From Ornithodoros turicata (taxonomy: Eukaryota > Arthropoda > Arachnida > Ixodida > Argasidae): 64,000 nt of DNA. Each line of letters starts with the position of its first letter. Positions within the stretch are counted from its first letter, which is position 1. A model generated the notes under the pieces. The model saw only the letters and a list, made by a program, of their open reading frames with translations, did not search any database and was not told where the DNA came from. Where the stretch lies: the NCBI RefSeq assembly GCF_037126465.1, contig NC_088210.1, positions 13,910,011-13,974,010 of the forward strand, written 5' to 3'. The position numbers were made by a program, and so were the translations under genes. This document shows positions 63,881 to 64,000 of this stretch, piece by piece.

Positions 63881-64000
63881 GTGGAGCTACTTGAAGACGG
63901 GGGCATGTTGAGGACAGCTTGGGTTTTTCGCGTGGCATTTTCTTAGCAATATCTTTTTCTCGTCTGTGACACCAGGGTGAACACAGTCGTTGTCTGGGCT

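Overview
The window looks like arthropod nuclear DNA, most likely from a tick (Ixodida). The coding content is spliced, all on the minus strand, in two intron classes: minimal introns of about 54-81 bp and long introns of 1-15 kb. The serotonin transporter exons match the arthropod form of that family. The DEG/ENaC channels are pickpocket-like, the P450 belongs to the CYP3 clan, and a tRNA-derived SINE resembles those I associate with ticks. The species and the tick assignment are inference; I could run no database search.

Layout, left to right. (1) 1809-20403: the first three coding exons of a serotonin transporter (SLC6/SERT). The gene reads right to left and runs off the left edge; its first coding intron is 15.4 kb and packed with fold-back elements. 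(2) 20404-31078: no host gene seen; nested transposon remnants. (3) 31079-46469: a complete cytochrome P450 gene with 14 exons that join in frame into 502 residues plus stop, all hallmark motifs present. (4) 46470-48948: intergenic, mostly repeats. (5) 48949-57200: a DEG/ENaC channel gene (copy 1) with 10 placed exons; the N-terminal exon and a segment before TM2 are not placed. (6) 59034-63598: a second, tandem DEG/ENaC gene (copy 2) with the same exon pattern, continuing past the right edge.

Most of the rest is non-autonomous mobile DNA. The dominant family is a TA-flanked fold-back MITE of about 240-250 bp whose two arms form almost the whole element; dozens of full or partial copies fall into several core types. 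Nested copies give direct empty-site evidence for TA target duplication, one copy is a chimera of two subfamilies, and arms within a copy share that copy's variants. Also present: a hAT-like MITE pair, a 562-bp Ty3/gypsy deletion derivative with a 4-bp TSD, a 354-bp near-perfect palindrome inserted in a MITE, a ~1.9-kb element with ~115-bp inverted termini, LINE 3' ends and SINEs.

The genes do not form an operon or a shared pathway. The functional content is a monoamine transporter, a microsomal oxidase and a pair of sodium-channel-family subunits. I found no prokaryotic features, CRISPR array, rRNA or convincing tRNA gene.
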